From contig NZ_JADYVD010000006.1 of NCBI RefSeq assembly GCF_020193575.1, positions 1 to 64,000 on the forward strand: a DNA stretch of 64,000 nucleotides, read 5' to 3'. This DNA comes from Ensifer sp. IC4062. GTDB lineage: Bacteria; Pseudomonadota; Alphaproteobacteria; Rhizobiales; Rhizobiaceae. The notes beneath the pieces are model-generated. The model had not been told where the DNA came from and did not search any database. It was given only the letters and a program-made list of their open reading frames with translations. Position numbers and translations under genes: made by a program. Below are positions 45,118 to 54,804 of this stretch, one piece after another (position 1 is the first letter of the stretch; each line of letters opens with the position of its first letter).

Positions 45118-46116
45118 ATGATCCCTTTCTCCATTCTCGACCTGTCGCCGATTACCGAGGGCGGCAGCGTCGCCCAGTCGCTCGAAAACTCGCGCCGGCT
45201 GGCGATTGCCGCGGAGGAGAACGGTTACAAGCGCTTCTGGCTCGCTGAACATCACGGAATGAAGGGAATCGCCAGCGCAGCGACGTCGCTGGTCATTTCC
45301 CACGTCGCATCGGCGACACGATCGATCCGCGTCGGCTCGGGTGGAATCATGCTGCCCAATCATTCGCCCCTAGTCATCGCCGAGCAATTCGGCACGCTCG
45401 CCGCGCTGTATCCAGGCCGCATCGACCTTGGCCTCGGCCGCGCGCCCGGCACCGACATGAGGACGGCACAGGCACTCCGGCGCAATATGGAGGCGAGCGC
45501 CAACGATTTTCCGAACGATGTCGTGGAGCTCCAGGCGCTGCTCGGGCCAGTGACTGAAAACCAGAAGGTCATCGCGGTGCCCGGTGCCGATTCCAATGTG
45601 CCGATCTGGCTGCTCGGTTCCAGCCACTTCAGCGCTCACCTCGCCGGCATGCTTGGCCTTCCCTTCGCTTTCGCCTCGCATTTCGCACCCGACATGCTGC
45701 TCACCGCCCTCGAGATCTACCGCGAGCGCTTCACGCCGTCGCCTGAGCTCGACAAGCCGCATGTGATGGTCGGCGTCATGGGCGTCGCCGCCGATACCGA
45801 CGAGGAGGCGAATTATCTCTTCACCTCGATGCAGCAGTCCTTCGTGGCACTGCGCCGCAACGGGCGCGGCCGCTTTCCGCCGCCGGTCAAATCCATGGAG
45901 GGGCTATGGAGCGACGACGAAAAGATCTTCGTGGATCACGCGATGACCTACGCGGTGGTCGGCGGTCCTGAAACGATCCGCCGCAAGATCCGGACGTTCA
46001 TCGAGCAGACCAACGCCGACGAACTGATCATATCCATGCCGATCTTCGACATGGAGGCTCGGCTGCATTCCTTGAAGCTGTTTGGTGACGCGCAGCGGGG
46101 TCTCGCGGCGGCTTGA
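45118..46116 (+). CDS. Luciferase-like (LLM class) flavin-dependent oxidoreductase
   Basis: The 332-residue protein is a bacterial-luciferase-like monooxygenase of the YhbW/MsnO8 type: [63 protein letters not shown], and [14 protein letters not shown]. It should use FMNH2; the substrate is unknown. It is convergent with yebC across a shared terminator. Confidence 0.9.
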   Translation: MIPFSILDLSPITEGGSVAQSLENSRRLAIAAEENGYKRFWLAEHHGMKGIASAATSLVISHVASATRSIRVGSGGIMLPNHSPLVIAEQFGTLAALYPGRIDLGLGRAPGTDMRTAQALRRNMEASANDFPNDVVELQALLGPVTENQKVIAVPGADSNVPIWLLGSSHFSAHLAGMLGLPFAFASHFAPDMLLTALEIYRERFTPSPELDKPHVMVGVMGVAADTDEEANYLFTSMQQSFVALRRNGRGRFPPPVKSMEGLWSDDEKIFVDHAMTYAVVGGPETIRRKIRTFIEQTNADELIISMPIFDMEARLHSLKLFGDAQRGLAAA

Positions 46117-46130
46117 AGCAGAGACAGAAA

Positions 46131-46163
46131 GACCCGCGTTCCATCTAGAACGCGGGTCCTTTC
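46131..46163. terminator. Bidirectional terminator
   Basis: GACCCGCGTTC pairs perfectly with GAACGCGGGTC around a six-base loop, between the convergent oxidoreductase and yebC genes. There are A-rich bases before it and CCTTTC after it. Confidence 0.85.
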
Positions 46164-46180
46164 ATCAGATCAAAGAAACG

Positions 46181-46927
46181 TCAGGCGGAAAGCTTGGCGA
46201 GAATCTCGTCGGAAACTTCGAAGTTCGAATAGACGTTCTGGACGTCATCGTCGTCTTCGAGGTTGTCGATCAGCTTCATCAACGACTGTGCCTTTTCCTC
46301 GTCCACCGGCACGGTGTTCTGCGCCTTCCAGATCGCCTTGACGGTTTCTGCCTCGCCAAGAACCTCTTCGAGAGCCTTCGATACCTCGCCGATATTTTCA
46401 AAGCCGCAGATGATGGTGTGTCCGTCCTCGTCCGTCGTCACGTCATCGGCACCTGCTTCGATGACCGCTTCCATGACCTTGTCGGCATCGCCGACGGAAA
46501 GCTTGTAGGTAATTTCGCCAACACGATCGAAGGAGAAGGAAACCGACCCGGTTTCGCCAAGTGCGCCACCAGCCTTGGTGAAGGTCGAGCGGACATTGGA
46601 GGCGGTGCGGTTACGGTTGTCGGTCAGCGCCTCGACGATGACGGCGACGCCGCCCGGTCCGTAGCCCTCGTAACGGACTTCCTCGTAGTTCTCCGCATCG
46701 CCACCCGACGCCTTCTTGATCGCCCGCTCGATGTTGTCCTTCGGCATCGACTGCGCCTTGGCGTTCTGGATCGCCAGCCTGAGGCGCGGGTTCATTGCCG
46801 GATCAGGCATGCCCGATTTTGCAGCGACGGTGATTTCGCGCGCGAGCTTGGAAAACATTTTCGAGCGCACCGCATCCTGACGGCCCTTGCGGTGCATGAT
46901 GTTCTTGAACTGTGAATGGCCAGCCAT
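46181..46927 (-). CDS. yebC: YebC/PmpR-family protein
   Basis: The 248-residue protein starts [19 protein letters not shown] and has the family blocks [37 protein letters not shown] and [14 protein letters not shown]. YebC proteins were long called transcription regulators; recent work links them to translation of proline-rich stretches. Both remain by-family inferences here. The ATG at 46927 gives the standard length. Confidence 0.94.
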   Translation of the reverse strand: MAGHSQFKNIMHRKGRQDAVRSKMFSKLAREITVAAKSGMPDPAMNPRLRLAIQNAKAQSMPKDNIERAIKKASGGDAENYEEVRYEGYGPGGVAVIVEALTDNRNRTASNVRSTFTKAGGALGETGSVSFSFDRVGEITYKLSVGDADKVMEAVIEAGADDVTTDEDGHTIICGFENIGEVSKALEEVLGEAETVKAIWKAQNTVPVDEEKAQSLMKLIDNLEDDDDVQNVYSNFEVSDEILAKLSA

Positions 46928-47073
46928 GGCACCCTCTGCATGCATGAATTTAGTGAGATGGGGCGCCTTATAGTTTTATTGCCGCGCCCCGTCCAGCAGG
47001 GGCGCGTCTTTTCAATGCGCGGAAATCCGGCGTCGTCAAAGCGCCGCGAGCATCTCTCGCCGGGGCAGACGGC

Positions 47074-47907
47074 TCAATCGCCGCGGAGAACGTAGATCAG
47101 CGGCTTGCTCGGCAGCGAGCGCAGCGAGACCTTCACGCTCGACCCCATGGCAAAGCTCTTGTCGTAGTCGTCGCCGAACATGGCCAGAAAGTCGTTGATC
47201 AACGGCGGCCTGTGCATCGGCAGGATCAGCGCGGCGCGCAGGCGGGATACGACGCGGCTCATGCTTTCAGCCCCCATGGTCAAGCCGCCATCAACCGGTA
47301 CCATCAGCACATCGAGCCGCCCAATCTGGCGGTAGTGGCTGTCGTCGAGTTCGTAATGCAGGTGACCGAGATGGCCGATGCAGAGGCCTGCAACCTCAAA
47401 GATGAAGATCGAATTGCCGTTGAGTTCCATGCCTCCGTAGCCGGAGCGTATGTCCGTGGTGACATTGCGGATATAAGCGTCGCCCACGACGAGATCATGA
47501 TCGGCCGGCTGTCCATCATCGCTCCAGCCATGCAGAACGTGCCGGATGGCAGGGTCCGGCGTCAGAGTATAGTGGCTGGAATGGGCCTTGTTCATCGTGA
47601 CCACAGTCGGCGTGGCGGGGGGGCGGAACCAGCCGTTGTAGTCGGTGGCCATCGAAATTCCGCCCGGCGTTTCGATCAGGAACGTCGAATGGCCGAGGTA
47701 GGTTATGTTGACCTCGCTGTCAGCCGCGCTCACCCGCATTGCCCCCGGAACCGTGAAGCTCGCGAATGTCGCCTTCGGTGTGGCTTGCGCGATCGCCTGG
47801 CATTGGCTTACGGGTGGCGAAGGCTGCTGCGCATGCGCATGTTCAGGCCAGAACGTATGGATCAGCCAGATGGCGGCCAGAGTGTAGGCAAGGTATCGGA
47901 GCAGCAT
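47074..47907 (-). CDS. Exported metallo-beta-lactamase-fold protein with altered metal motif
   Basis: The 277-residue product has a signal peptide (cut after AHA, about residue 26) and a UlaG-like MBL fold: VNITYLGHSTFLIETPGGISMATDYNGWF, then MNKAHSSHYTLTP where the zinc motif HxHxDH is expected, GLCIGHLGHLHYELDD, and VDGGLTMG. The HxHxDH signature is changed to HSSHY, so two usual metal ligands are missing. It may bind metal differently or be non-catalytic. The neighbourhood gives no hint: a repeat-rich gap and efflux genes lie upstream. Confidence 0.8.
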   Translation of the reverse strand: MLLRYLAYTLAAIWLIHTFWPEHAHAQQPSPPVSQCQAIAQATPKATFASFTVPGAMRVSAADSEVNITYLGHSTFLIETPGGISMATDYNGWFRPPATPTVVTMNKAHSSHYTLTPDPAIRHVLHGWSDDGQPADHDLVVGDAYIRNVTTDIRSGYGGMELNGNSIFIFEVAGLCIGHLGHLHYELDDSHYRQIGRLDVLMVPVDGGLTMGAESMSRVVSRLRAALILPMHRPPLINDFLAMFGDDYDKSFAMGSSVKVSLRSLPSKPLIYVLRGD

Positions 47908-47930
47908 CCTTCACCTCTCACACGCGTTCC

Positions 47931-48043
47931 TAGAGCGGGGATGAGGAAAAGTGTGCGCGGGTTTCCGCCGCATCCCCTCTAACTCATGAGAATCGATCAC
48001 GATGACTTCAGGTCCATGAGACCCAAGTCATAAACGTGATCTA
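47931..48043 (-). repeat. Composite palindromic repeat (TAGAGCGGGATGAGG type)
   Basis: TAGAGCGGGGATGAGGAAAAG...CTTTCC-type GCATCCCCTCTAA palindrome, followed by AATCGATCACGATGA...TCATAAACGTGATCTAG, which forms a second, interrupted palindrome. The first part is shared with 31608 and 56995. It lies in the 365-base gap 47908-48272, where no gene is seen. Confidence 0.65.
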
Positions 48044-48154
48044 GCGGGTGGCAGGATCATTCAAGCTCGCAGCCCCGTCCAGCACCAAACTGGCGCGGGC
48101 GCTCACAATCGCGTCATTGTCCGCACTTGTCGAACGCACGGATCGAAGGCGTCC

Positions 48155-48256
48155 TACAGCACCGTGCGTCTTTCGGACGCACAAAGGACGCTGTGGCACT
48201 TTGAATTGCTGCATGTTTTTTCCTTTCAACCGGAGACGATCCAAGGAAACATGCAG
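48155..48256 (+). repeat. RIME-like mosaic repeat, intact copy
   Basis: Palindrome 1 (ACAGCACCGTGCGTC...GGACGCACAAAGGACGCTGT), link GCACTTTGAATTG, palindrome 2 (CTGCATGTTTTTTCCTTTC...AAGGAAACATGCAG). It lies between the efflux pump stop and the palindrome at 47931, so two repeat types are adjacent. Confidence 0.7.
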
Positions 48257-48272
48257 TGGGCGCGGGACGCAC

Positions 48273-51200
48273 TCACTCGGCAGGGGCGCCCGGTGCTTCC
48301 TCGACGGCCTTCACGCGTTTTCGGCCAAGCGAGCGCAGCGTCACATAGAAGACCGGCGTCAGGAACAGACCGAGGAGCGTAACCCCCAGCATGCCGGAAA
48401 AGACCGCCGTACCGAGCGACTGGCGCATTTCGGCGCCAGGACCCGTCGCGATCACCAGTGGCACGACGCCGAGGATGAACGCGAAGGCAGTCATCAGGAT
48501 CGGCCGCAGCCTCAGCCGGCTTGCGTCGATCGCGGCTTCCGCCGGCGTTTTGCCTTCCTCCTCACCCTGTCTGGCGAATTCGACGATCAGGATCGCGTTC
48601 TTCGCCGCAAGGCCGATCAGCACGACAAGACCAATCTGCGTGAGCACGTTGTTGTCGAAGCCCCGGATGGCAACGCCGAGAAGCGCAGCGAGAACAGAAA
48701 GCGGCACGATCAGGATGATCGCCAGCGGCAGCACCCAGCTTTCATATTGAGCGGCGAGCGCGAGGAAAACGAAGATCACCGAGAGCGTGAAGATGAAGAC
48801 GGCGGTATTGCCGGTCTGGCGCTCCTGGAAGGCAAGCTCAGTCCACTCGAAGCTCGTGCCCTGCGGCAGGATCTGGGCGGCGAGTGCCTCCATCTTGTCA
48901 AGCGCAGTGCCAGTCGAGACGCCGGGCGCCGGATTGCCCTGAAGCGGCACGGAAACATACATGTTGTAGCGCTGGACAAGCGAAGGCCCGCTGGTATCGC
49001 GGATCTCGACGAGCGTCCCGAGCGGTACCAGCGCACCTGACGCGGAACGAACCTTCAGGGCGAGTATATCGTCCCGTTCCACGCGATATTGCTGATCGGC
49101 CTGGGCGCGGACCTGGTAGACGCGACCGAATGCGTTGAAGTCGTTGACGTAGGACGTGCCGAGATTGATCGAGAGCGTCTCGAAGATGTTCGGGATCGGC
49201 ACGTTCAATGCCCGCGCCTTGTCGCGGTCGATTGCCAGGAAGAATTGCGGGCTCGACGCCGAGAAGGTGGTGAAGACCCCGGTCAAGCCCTCCGTCTGGC
49301 TGGCCATGCCCATCATCTGGCGGGCAAGCCCGAGGGCGCGACGCATGTCGGCGCTCTGACGGTCCATGATCTGCATCTTGAAGCCACCGGCGTTGCCGAT
49401 ACCCCGCACGGACGGCGGCGGAATCGCGATGATGAAGGCCTCTTGCAGGCTCTGCATCGTGCCGAAGATCTGGCCGATGATCTGGGTGGCGCTTTGCCTG
49501 TTCCTCAGCCGCTCCTCGAAACTGTCGAATGGCGTGAAGATGACGCCAGCGTTGGACGCATTGGTGAATGTCGCGCCGCTGAAACCGGCAAAGGCGACGG
49601 CATCCCTGACGCCGGGCACCTCCCTGATCATCTCCGATGCCCGCCGCACCACCGCGTCGGTCCGTTCGAGCGCCGCGCCGTCCGGAAGCTGGATGACGAC
49701 GATGGCATAGCCCTGGTCCATCGTCGGGATGAAGCCGCGCGGCACCACCTGCGCCATGTACCAGGTGGCCCCGAGAAGACCGGCGAAAACGATGAGCGCG
49801 GCCGCGAGCGCCGGTCGTGTCTTGACGAGATGGCGCACCACCCACCCGTAGCCATCGGCCATGCGATCAAAGCCACGGTTGAAGCCATTGCCGAGCGCCC
49901 GGCCGAACCGCGTGATCGGATTGCGGCTCTCATGCTCGTGGTTTTCGTGTGGACGCAAGAGAACGGCTGCAAGCGCCGGCGAAAGCGTCAGCGAATTGAT
50001 CGCCGAGATCACGGTCGCGACCGCGATCGTCACGGCGAACTGCAGATAGAACTGACCGGCTATGCCCGGAATGAAGGCGGTCGGCACGAACACCGCGGTC
50101 AAGACGAGCGAAATCGCGATGACTGCCGCGCCCACCTCGTCCATCGTCACATGCGCCGCCTCCCTCGGCGTCATGCCTAACGCGAGATTGCGCTCGACGT
50201 TCTCGACAACGACGATAGCGTCATCGACGACGATGCCGATCGCAAGCACCAGCCCGAAGAGGGTCAACATGTTCAGCGAGAAGCCGAATGCGAAAAGCAG
50301 CGCAAAGGTGCCGATCAGCGAGACGGGAATGGCCACGATCGGGATGATGGCCGTGCGCCAGGATTGCAGAAAAACGATCACCACGAGGGCCACGAGGATC
50401 GCGGCCTCGCCGATCGTCTTGTAGACCTCATTGATCGATTCAGCGATGAACTCCGTCGGATTGTAGATGATTCGGTATTCCAGCCCGTCCGGAAAATCCT
50501 TCGAAAGCTCCGACATCGTGGCCTGGATCGCTTCCGCCGCGGCAAGGGCGTTGGTGCCGGGGCGCGAGAATATGCCGAGCGCGACGGCGGGGCTGCCGTT
50601 CAGATAGCTGTTGGTGACGTATTCGCGGGCGCCAAGCTCGACGCGAGCGACATCCTGCAACTGAACGAGCCTGCCATCTTCCGTGGCCTTGACGATCACG
50701 TAGCGGAATTGCCTTGGGTCGCTGAAACGCCCGTCGGTCGTAACCGTATACTGGAAAGCGCTGTCGCCCGAAATAGGTGGCCCGCCGATGGAACCACCCG
50801 AAACCTGGACGTTCTGCTCGCGCAGCGCCTCGACCACGTCGCCGGACGTCATACCGTAGGCGGATAGCTTCTGCGGATCGAGCCACACGCGCAGCGCATA
50901 TTCACGTTCGCCAAACAGGGTAACGTCGCCGACGCCGTCCAGCCGAACGAGGAGATCGCGGATGCGCGTGCGGGCGTAGTTCGAGACATAGAGTTGGTCG
51001 TAACGATCGTTCGGCGACAGCAGATGAACGACCATCATCAGGTCTGGCGAACTCTTGGTGGTCGTGACGCCGATGCGCCGGACTTCCTCCGGCAACCGGG
51101 GCTCGGCTACCGAAACGCGGTTCTGCACCAGCACCTGCGCCTGGTCGAGATTCGTGCCTAGCTTGAAGGTGATCGTGAGCGCCATCGAGCCGTCGGCGGT

Positions 51201-51452
51201 CGAATAGGAGGACATGTAGAGCATGTTCTCGACGCCGTTAATTTCCTGCTCGAGCGGAGTGGCGACAGTATTGGCGACGGTCTCGGCGTCCGCTCCCGGA
51301 TAGGAGGCGCGTACGACGATGGTGGGCGGCGCGATTTCCGGATATTGCGCGACCGGAAGCTGGAAATAGGCGATGCCGCCGACGATCAGCAGTACGATTG
51401 AAAGCACCGAGGCGAAGATCGGCCGGTCGACGAAGAAATGCGCGAACCTCAT
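48273..51452 (-). CDS. RND efflux pump inner-membrane transporter (AcrB/MexF-like)
   Basis: The 1059-residue protein is a hydrophobe/amphiphile efflux-1 RND transporter with twelve transmembrane helices and two large periplasmic loops. It has the N-terminal MRFAHFFVDRPIFASVLSIVLLIVGG, the proton-relay Asp pair in helix 4 (IGIVVDDAIVVVENVER) and QLPDGAALERTD in loop 2. Proton flow drives drug export through the adaptor encoded upstream and an outer-membrane channel not present in this window. The start overlaps the adaptor stop (ATGA at 51449-51452). Substrates unknown. Confidence 0.95.
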   Translation of the reverse strand: MRFAHFFVDRPIFASVLSIVLLIVGGIAYFQLPVAQYPEIAPPTIVVRASYPGADAETVANTVATPLEQEINGVENMLYMSSYSTADGSMALTITFKLGTNLDQAQVLVQNRVSVAEPRLPEEVRRIGVTTTKSSPDLMMVVHLLSPNDRYDQLYVSNYARTRIRDLLVRLDGVGDVTLFGEREYALRVWLDPQKLSAYGMTSGDVVEALREQNVQVSGGSIGGPPISGDSAFQYTVTTDGRFSDPRQFRYVIVKATEDGRLVQLQDVARVELGAREYVTNSYLNGSPAVALGIFSRPGTNALAAAEAIQATMSELSKDFPDGLEYRIIYNPTEFIAESINEVYKTIGEAAILVALVVIVFLQSWRTAIIPIVAIPVSLIGTFALLFAFGFSLNMLTLFGLVLAIGIVVDDAIVVVENVERNLALGMTPREAAHVTMDEVGAAVIAISLVLTAVFVPTAFIPGIAGQFYLQFAVTIAVATVISAINSLTLSPALAAVLLRPHENHEHESRNPITRFGRALGNGFNRGFDRMADGYGWVVRHLVKTRPALAAALIVFAGLLGATWYMAQVVPRGFIPTMDQGYAIVVIQLPDGAALERTDAVVRRASEMIREVPGVRDAVAFAGFSGATFTNASNAGVIFTPFDSFEERLRNRQSATQIIGQIFGTMQSLQEAFIIAIPPPSVRGIGNAGGFKMQIMDRQSADMRRALGLARQMMGMASQTEGLTGVFTTFSASSPQFFLAIDRDKARALNVPIPNIFETLSINLGTSYVNDFNAFGRVYQVRAQADQQYRVERDDILALKVRSASGALVPLGTLVEIRDTSGPSLVQRYNMYVSVPLQGNPAPGVSTGTALDKMEALAAQILPQGTSFEWTELAFQERQTGNTAVFIFTLSVIFVFLALAAQYESWVLPLAIILIVPLSVLAALLGVAIRGFDNNVLTQIGLVVLIGLAAKNAILIVEFARQGEEEGKTPAEAAIDASRLRLRPILMTAFAFILGVVPLVIATGPGAEMRQSLGTAVFSGMLGVTLLGLFLTPVFYVTLRSLGRKRVKAVEEAPGAPAE

Positions 51453-52606
51453 TGGGCGCTCTCCGCCGATTGCGCCGCTTCCTGCGGCAGCGCAACGAGC
51501 TCAGGCTTCACCTTCACGCCGGGCCTGACGCGCATGAGACCGTTGACGATAATCGTCTCCTCGCCCGTCATGCCGCTGCGAATAACCCGATAGCCATGCA
51601 GACGCGGCCCGAGACGCACGGGCTTGGTGACGACGCTGCCGTCCTCCTTGACCTCGTAGACAATACGCTCGTTCTGATCGGCGCCGATCGCGTCGTCGGG
51701 GATGAGGATCGCCCTATAGGTATTGGAGCCTTCGACCTCGACACGGCCGAATAGACCCGGCTGCAGAATGAAACCGGGGTTGGGGAAGCGGGCACGCACA
51801 CGCATCGTGCCCGTCTGGTTGTCTACCCTGTTCTCTGAGAAATCGAGCTTCCCTTCGAAGGGCGGTTCGGTGGCGTCGGCGATCGTCACCCGCACGGGGA
51901 GCGCTCCGCCACCCTCCTGAAGCGCACTGCCGCGCTCTCGCGCGGTCCTGGCGTAGGAAAGCAGGCGACGCTCGTCGACATCGAAATAGAAGTCGATCGG
52001 ATCGAGCGAAACGATGGTCGTCAACACCGTCTGGTCGGCCTGGACGAGGTTGCCCGGCGAGATCAGGCGTCGATCGACGCGACCGCTTAGCGGCGCCGTA
52101 ATCGTCGTATATTCGAGATCGAGCTTGGCCCGCTCGACCGCTGCCTCCGAGCCACGCACATTGGCCTGCGCCGCGAGCAGTGCGCGGCGGTCGTCGTCGA
52201 GCCGGGACACGGAGAGCGTGCCCGTGCCCGTTAGCGACTGCGTTCGCTTGAACGTGGTCTCCGCAAATTCAAGTGTCGAGCGCGCCGCTGCAAGCGAGGC
52301 CTCGGCCTGAGAGAGAGCGGTACGGAACGGTCGCTGGTCGATAACGAAAAGTTTATCGCCTTTCTTCACCAATGCCCCGTCGGTAAAGAAGACCTCATCG
52401 AGATAACCGCCGACGCGAGACCGGACAGCGACTTGGTCGACGGGTTCGAAGCGACCAATGAATTCGTCAGCGTCGATCACATCGCGCACGACCGGCTTAG
52501 CGACGGTCACCGTCGGCAACTGCGCATCCTGAGCAACCGCAGGCAACGCGATAAAGAGAAAGAACGGAACGCCGAAAACCGCGGGCAAACGCCACATTCG
52601 CAACAT
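51449..52606 (-). CDS. RND efflux periplasmic adaptor (MFP/HlyD family)
   Basis: The 385-residue protein has a signal peptide (cut after AVA, about residue 25) without an obvious lipobox, a biotinyl-lipoyl-like half (VAVRSRVGGYLDEVFFTDGALVKKGDKLFVIDQRPF), an alpha-hairpin (about 100-165), the second half (LEYTTITAPLSGRVDRRLISPGNLV), and a beta-barrel domain (LPVRVTIAD...FEGKLDFSENRVDNQTGT). It joins the RND pump to an outer-membrane channel. No repressor gene is adjacent, which is unusual for such pairs. Confidence 0.94.
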   Translation of the reverse strand: MLRMWRLPAVFGVPFFLFIALPAVAQDAQLPTVTVAKPVVRDVIDADEFIGRFEPVDQVAVRSRVGGYLDEVFFTDGALVKKGDKLFVIDQRPFRTALSQAEASLAAARSTLEFAETTFKRTQSLTGTGTLSVSRLDDDRRALLAAQANVRGSEAAVERAKLDLEYTTITAPLSGRVDRRLISPGNLVQADQTVLTTIVSLDPIDFYFDVDERRLLSYARTARERGSALQEGGGALPVRVTIADATEPPFEGKLDFSENRVDNQTGTMRVRARFPNPGFILQPGLFGRVEVEGSNTYRAILIPDDAIGADQNERIVYEVKEDGSVVTKPVRLGPRLHGYRVIRSGMTGEETIIVNGLMRVRPGVKVKPELVALPQEAAQSAESAQ

Positions 52607-52721
52607 GCACGTCCTCCGAAAGCACTTGAAACCAAATCACTCGACGCGGATCTGACAGCCCGTGCTGGCGACACTGAAACGCGAAGCAGGAGCGTACAGG
52701 GGCACTAAATGGAAAACTTGC

Positions 52722-52747
52722 AAAAAGCGGCCGCATCCGCGCGGCCC
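52722..52747 (-). terminator. Terminator of the YmdB-like gene
   Basis: On the minus strand GGGCCGCGCGG-A-TGCGGCCGC (overlapping GGCCGC/GCGGCC stems) is followed by TTTTTGC. It lies within 52607-52894, the gap upstream of the efflux adaptor, and would separate it from the folate/phosphoesterase genes. Confidence 0.65.
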
Positions 52748-52894
52748 TGATTTTGGCGCTAACCTGCCACCATTTGGCGGGGCTGTCACTTGAAAAGAAC
52801 GCAATTCCGGGAAGGCGATACCGCAGGACGGGGAAGCTGGCTGCAAGCGCTAGAACAGGCTGGGAAGCGCATGCTCGCGCCGGCTGCGCCCCGT

Positions 52895-53719
52895 TTACGA
52901 CCAGAACGCAGGGATCGTTTCGTCGAGCCTCGGGCCGAGCCGGAGCGGCGCGATCTTCTCCGCAAGGCCGGTGCGATCGGAAATCTCGACACCGACGCCG
53001 CAGAGGGTCGCAGGGCCTGACGCCGCCTCGAAGCGGCCCTTCGGCATCTTGGAGATGAACCGGTTGAGCGGCTCCTCCTTGTCCATGCCGAGCGATGAGT
53101 CATAGTCGCCGCACATGCCGGCATCGCTGATATAGGCGGTGCCGCCGTTGAGGATCTGGTGGTCGGCGGTCGGGATATGGGTGTGGGTTCCGACCACCAG
53201 ACTGGCACGACCATCGACGAAGTGTCCGAAGCACTGCTTTTCGCTGGTGGCCTCGGCATGGAAGTCGAAGACGATGGCGTCGGCCTGCTCCCCGAGCGGA
53301 CAGGCGCCGAGGATCGCCTCGGCGGCCTTGAAGGGATCATCGAGCTCGGGATGCATGAAAACCCGCCCCATGATGTTGGCGACCAGCACGCGGGCGCCGT
53401 TGCGGGCAAAGAAGAGATTGGAGCCACGCCCGGGCGTCCCGGCCGGGTAGTTGGCAGGGCGGAGGAACTGGTCGTGCCTCTCGCAGAAAACCACGGCTTC
53501 CTTCTGGTCCCAGACATGATTGCCGGTCGTCACCACGTCGGCGCCGGCATTGATCGTTTCCAGGAAGATGTCTTCGGTGATGCCGAAGCCCCCTGCGGCG
53601 TTCTCGCCGTTGACGATGACGAAGTCGAGCTTCAAGTCGCTGACCAATCCGGGAAGGCGCTCCCAGACCGCCGTGCGGCCCGTCTTGCCAACCATATCTC
53701 CCAGAAAAAGAAGCCGCAT
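52895..53719 (-). CDS. YmdB-like metallophosphoesterase (TIGR00282 family)
   Basis: The 274-residue protein starts MRLLFLGDMVGKTGRTAVWE (LGDMVG motif) and has NGENAAGGFG, TTGNHVWDQKE, FHAEATSEKQ and VVGTHTHIPTAD, which hold the two-metal site. Relatives in Bacillus (YmdB) hydrolyse cyclic nucleotides and affect biofilm formation; the substrate here is not known. It starts six bases after the cyclo-ligase gene on the same strand, so the two form an operon. Confidence 0.92.
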   Translation of the reverse strand: MRLLFLGDMVGKTGRTAVWERLPGLVSDLKLDFVIVNGENAAGGFGITEDIFLETINAGADVVTTGNHVWDQKEAVVFCERHDQFLRPANYPAGTPGRGSNLFFARNGARVLVANIMGRVFMHPELDDPFKAAEAILGACPLGEQADAIVFDFHAEATSEKQCFGHFVDGRASLVVGTHTHIPTADHQILNGGTAYISDAGMCGDYDSSLGMDKEEPLNRFISKMPKGRFEAASGPATLCGVGVEISDRTGLAEKIAPLRLGPRLDETIPAFWS

Positions 53720-53725
53720 GCCCGT

Positions 53726-54307
53726 TTAATCCTGTCTGAAATGCCGAAAACCGCTCTCCGTCAGCACAGCGTCCAGCGCGACGTCGTGCGGTTCAGCCGG
53801 CACTGATGCCACTTCCTGGCAGTCAAAGGCAATCCCGATCAGTCGCGGCATGTGACCTTTGCGGCGCAATCGATCGATGGCGCGGTCATAATAGCCCGCG
53901 CCGTAACCGATCCGGTGCCCGACGGAATCGAAGGCCGACAACGGCACGAGCATGATATCGGGATCGAGTTCGGGCGCCTCCGGTCCGGGGCCGGTCGTAC
54001 CGAACCCGGTCGAGACCACCGCCACGCCGTCGACAAGTTCGCGGAACACGATGGTCTTCTTGTCCACGATCACCGGCAGGCAGAGCCTTGCGCCGCGGTC
54101 CTTGAGCCGCACCATCAGCGGACGGATGTCCGCTTCAGAGCGGATCGGCCAGAAACCGGAAACGACATGGCCGGGATCGAGCGCGATGATATCGCCGGCA
54201 TGATCGGCCATGGACAGGCTCGCCTCGATGCGCACCTCCAACGGCATTTCATCACGCAAAGCCAGGCGTTCCTTTCTAAGCGCTGCCTTCAAATCTTTCG
54301 GTGACAT
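53726..54307 (-). CDS. 5-formyltetrahydrofolate cyclo-ligase
   Basis: The enzyme converts 5-formyl-THF to 5,10-methenyl-THF using ATP. The 193-residue protein has a basic N-terminus (LKAALRKERLALRDEMP), GFWPIRSEADIRPLM, and the C-terminal signature DIMLVPLSAFDSVGHRIGYGAGYYDRAI. In many proteobacteria this gene (ygfA/fau) follows 6S RNA and zapA. Here the 6S RNA lies about 1.7 kb upstream on the same strand, with a foreign-looking regulatory segment between them. Confidence 0.93.
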   Translation of the reverse strand: MSPKDLKAALRKERLALRDEMPLEVRIEASLSMADHAGDIIALDPGHVVSGFWPIRSEADIRPLMVRLKDRGARLCLPVIVDKKTIVFRELVDGVAVVSTGFGTTGPGPEAPELDPDIMLVPLSAFDSVGHRIGYGAGYYDRAIDRLRRKGHMPRLIGIAFDCQEVASVPAEPHDVALDAVLTESGFRHFRQD

Positions 54308-54588
54308 CCGACGCCCTTTTCATGCGGGGTTTTCGCCTTCATAGCGCAACGCGCCCCGTAGCTGGAACCACGCCGCCGCTGCTTTTGCAACACCTCACGA
54401 CAATCGCGCGCGTCTTTCCCATTTTGGCACAGCCTTGGCGCTGCATTCATCATTGCACGCGGATCCGCTTTCACGCGTTAGCTTCGGCGTGCAAATAAGT
54501 TCACGTTTTCAAATGATTAGCATGGTCTAATTCGCGCTGGTAATGCGGCGGCGCGGCCTCGACAGGCGAGAGCGGGCGGGCAGACAAG

Positions 54589-54804
54589 ATGAACCAACTC
54601 GATTCCCTCGAACTGCGTTGCCTCACGCTGGCCGCCTGCGGCAGGACCAGACAGGACATGGTGCGCAAGACCGACATTCCGATGGAGCGCATCAACAAGG
54701 CGCTTGATGAGGCGATGCGGAAGCTTCAGGCAAGCAACCTCGCGCAAGCCATTTTTCGCGCTGCAAGGCTCGATCTGCTTCATAACATCCAGTGGGAACG
54801 ATAG
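54589..54804 (+). CDS. Stand-alone LuxR-type helix-turn-helix protein
   Basis: A 71-residue protein consisting only of a GerE-type HTH domain: LDSLELRCLTLAACGRTRQD, then MERINKALDEAMRKLQASNLAQAIFRAARL. The spacing LxxxExxCLxLAAxGRT...KLQASNxAQAI matches LuxR C-terminal domains such as that of the regulator at 1740. No receiver or ligand domain is encoded upstream in frame. The ribosome site is weak (AGACAAG). Single-domain LuxR-type proteins exist but are little studied. The 281 bases upstream (54308-54588) show no other gene. Confidence 0.7.
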   Translation: MNQLDSLELRCLTLAACGRTRQDMVRKTDIPMERINKALDEAMRKLQASNLAQAIFRAARLDLLHNIQWER

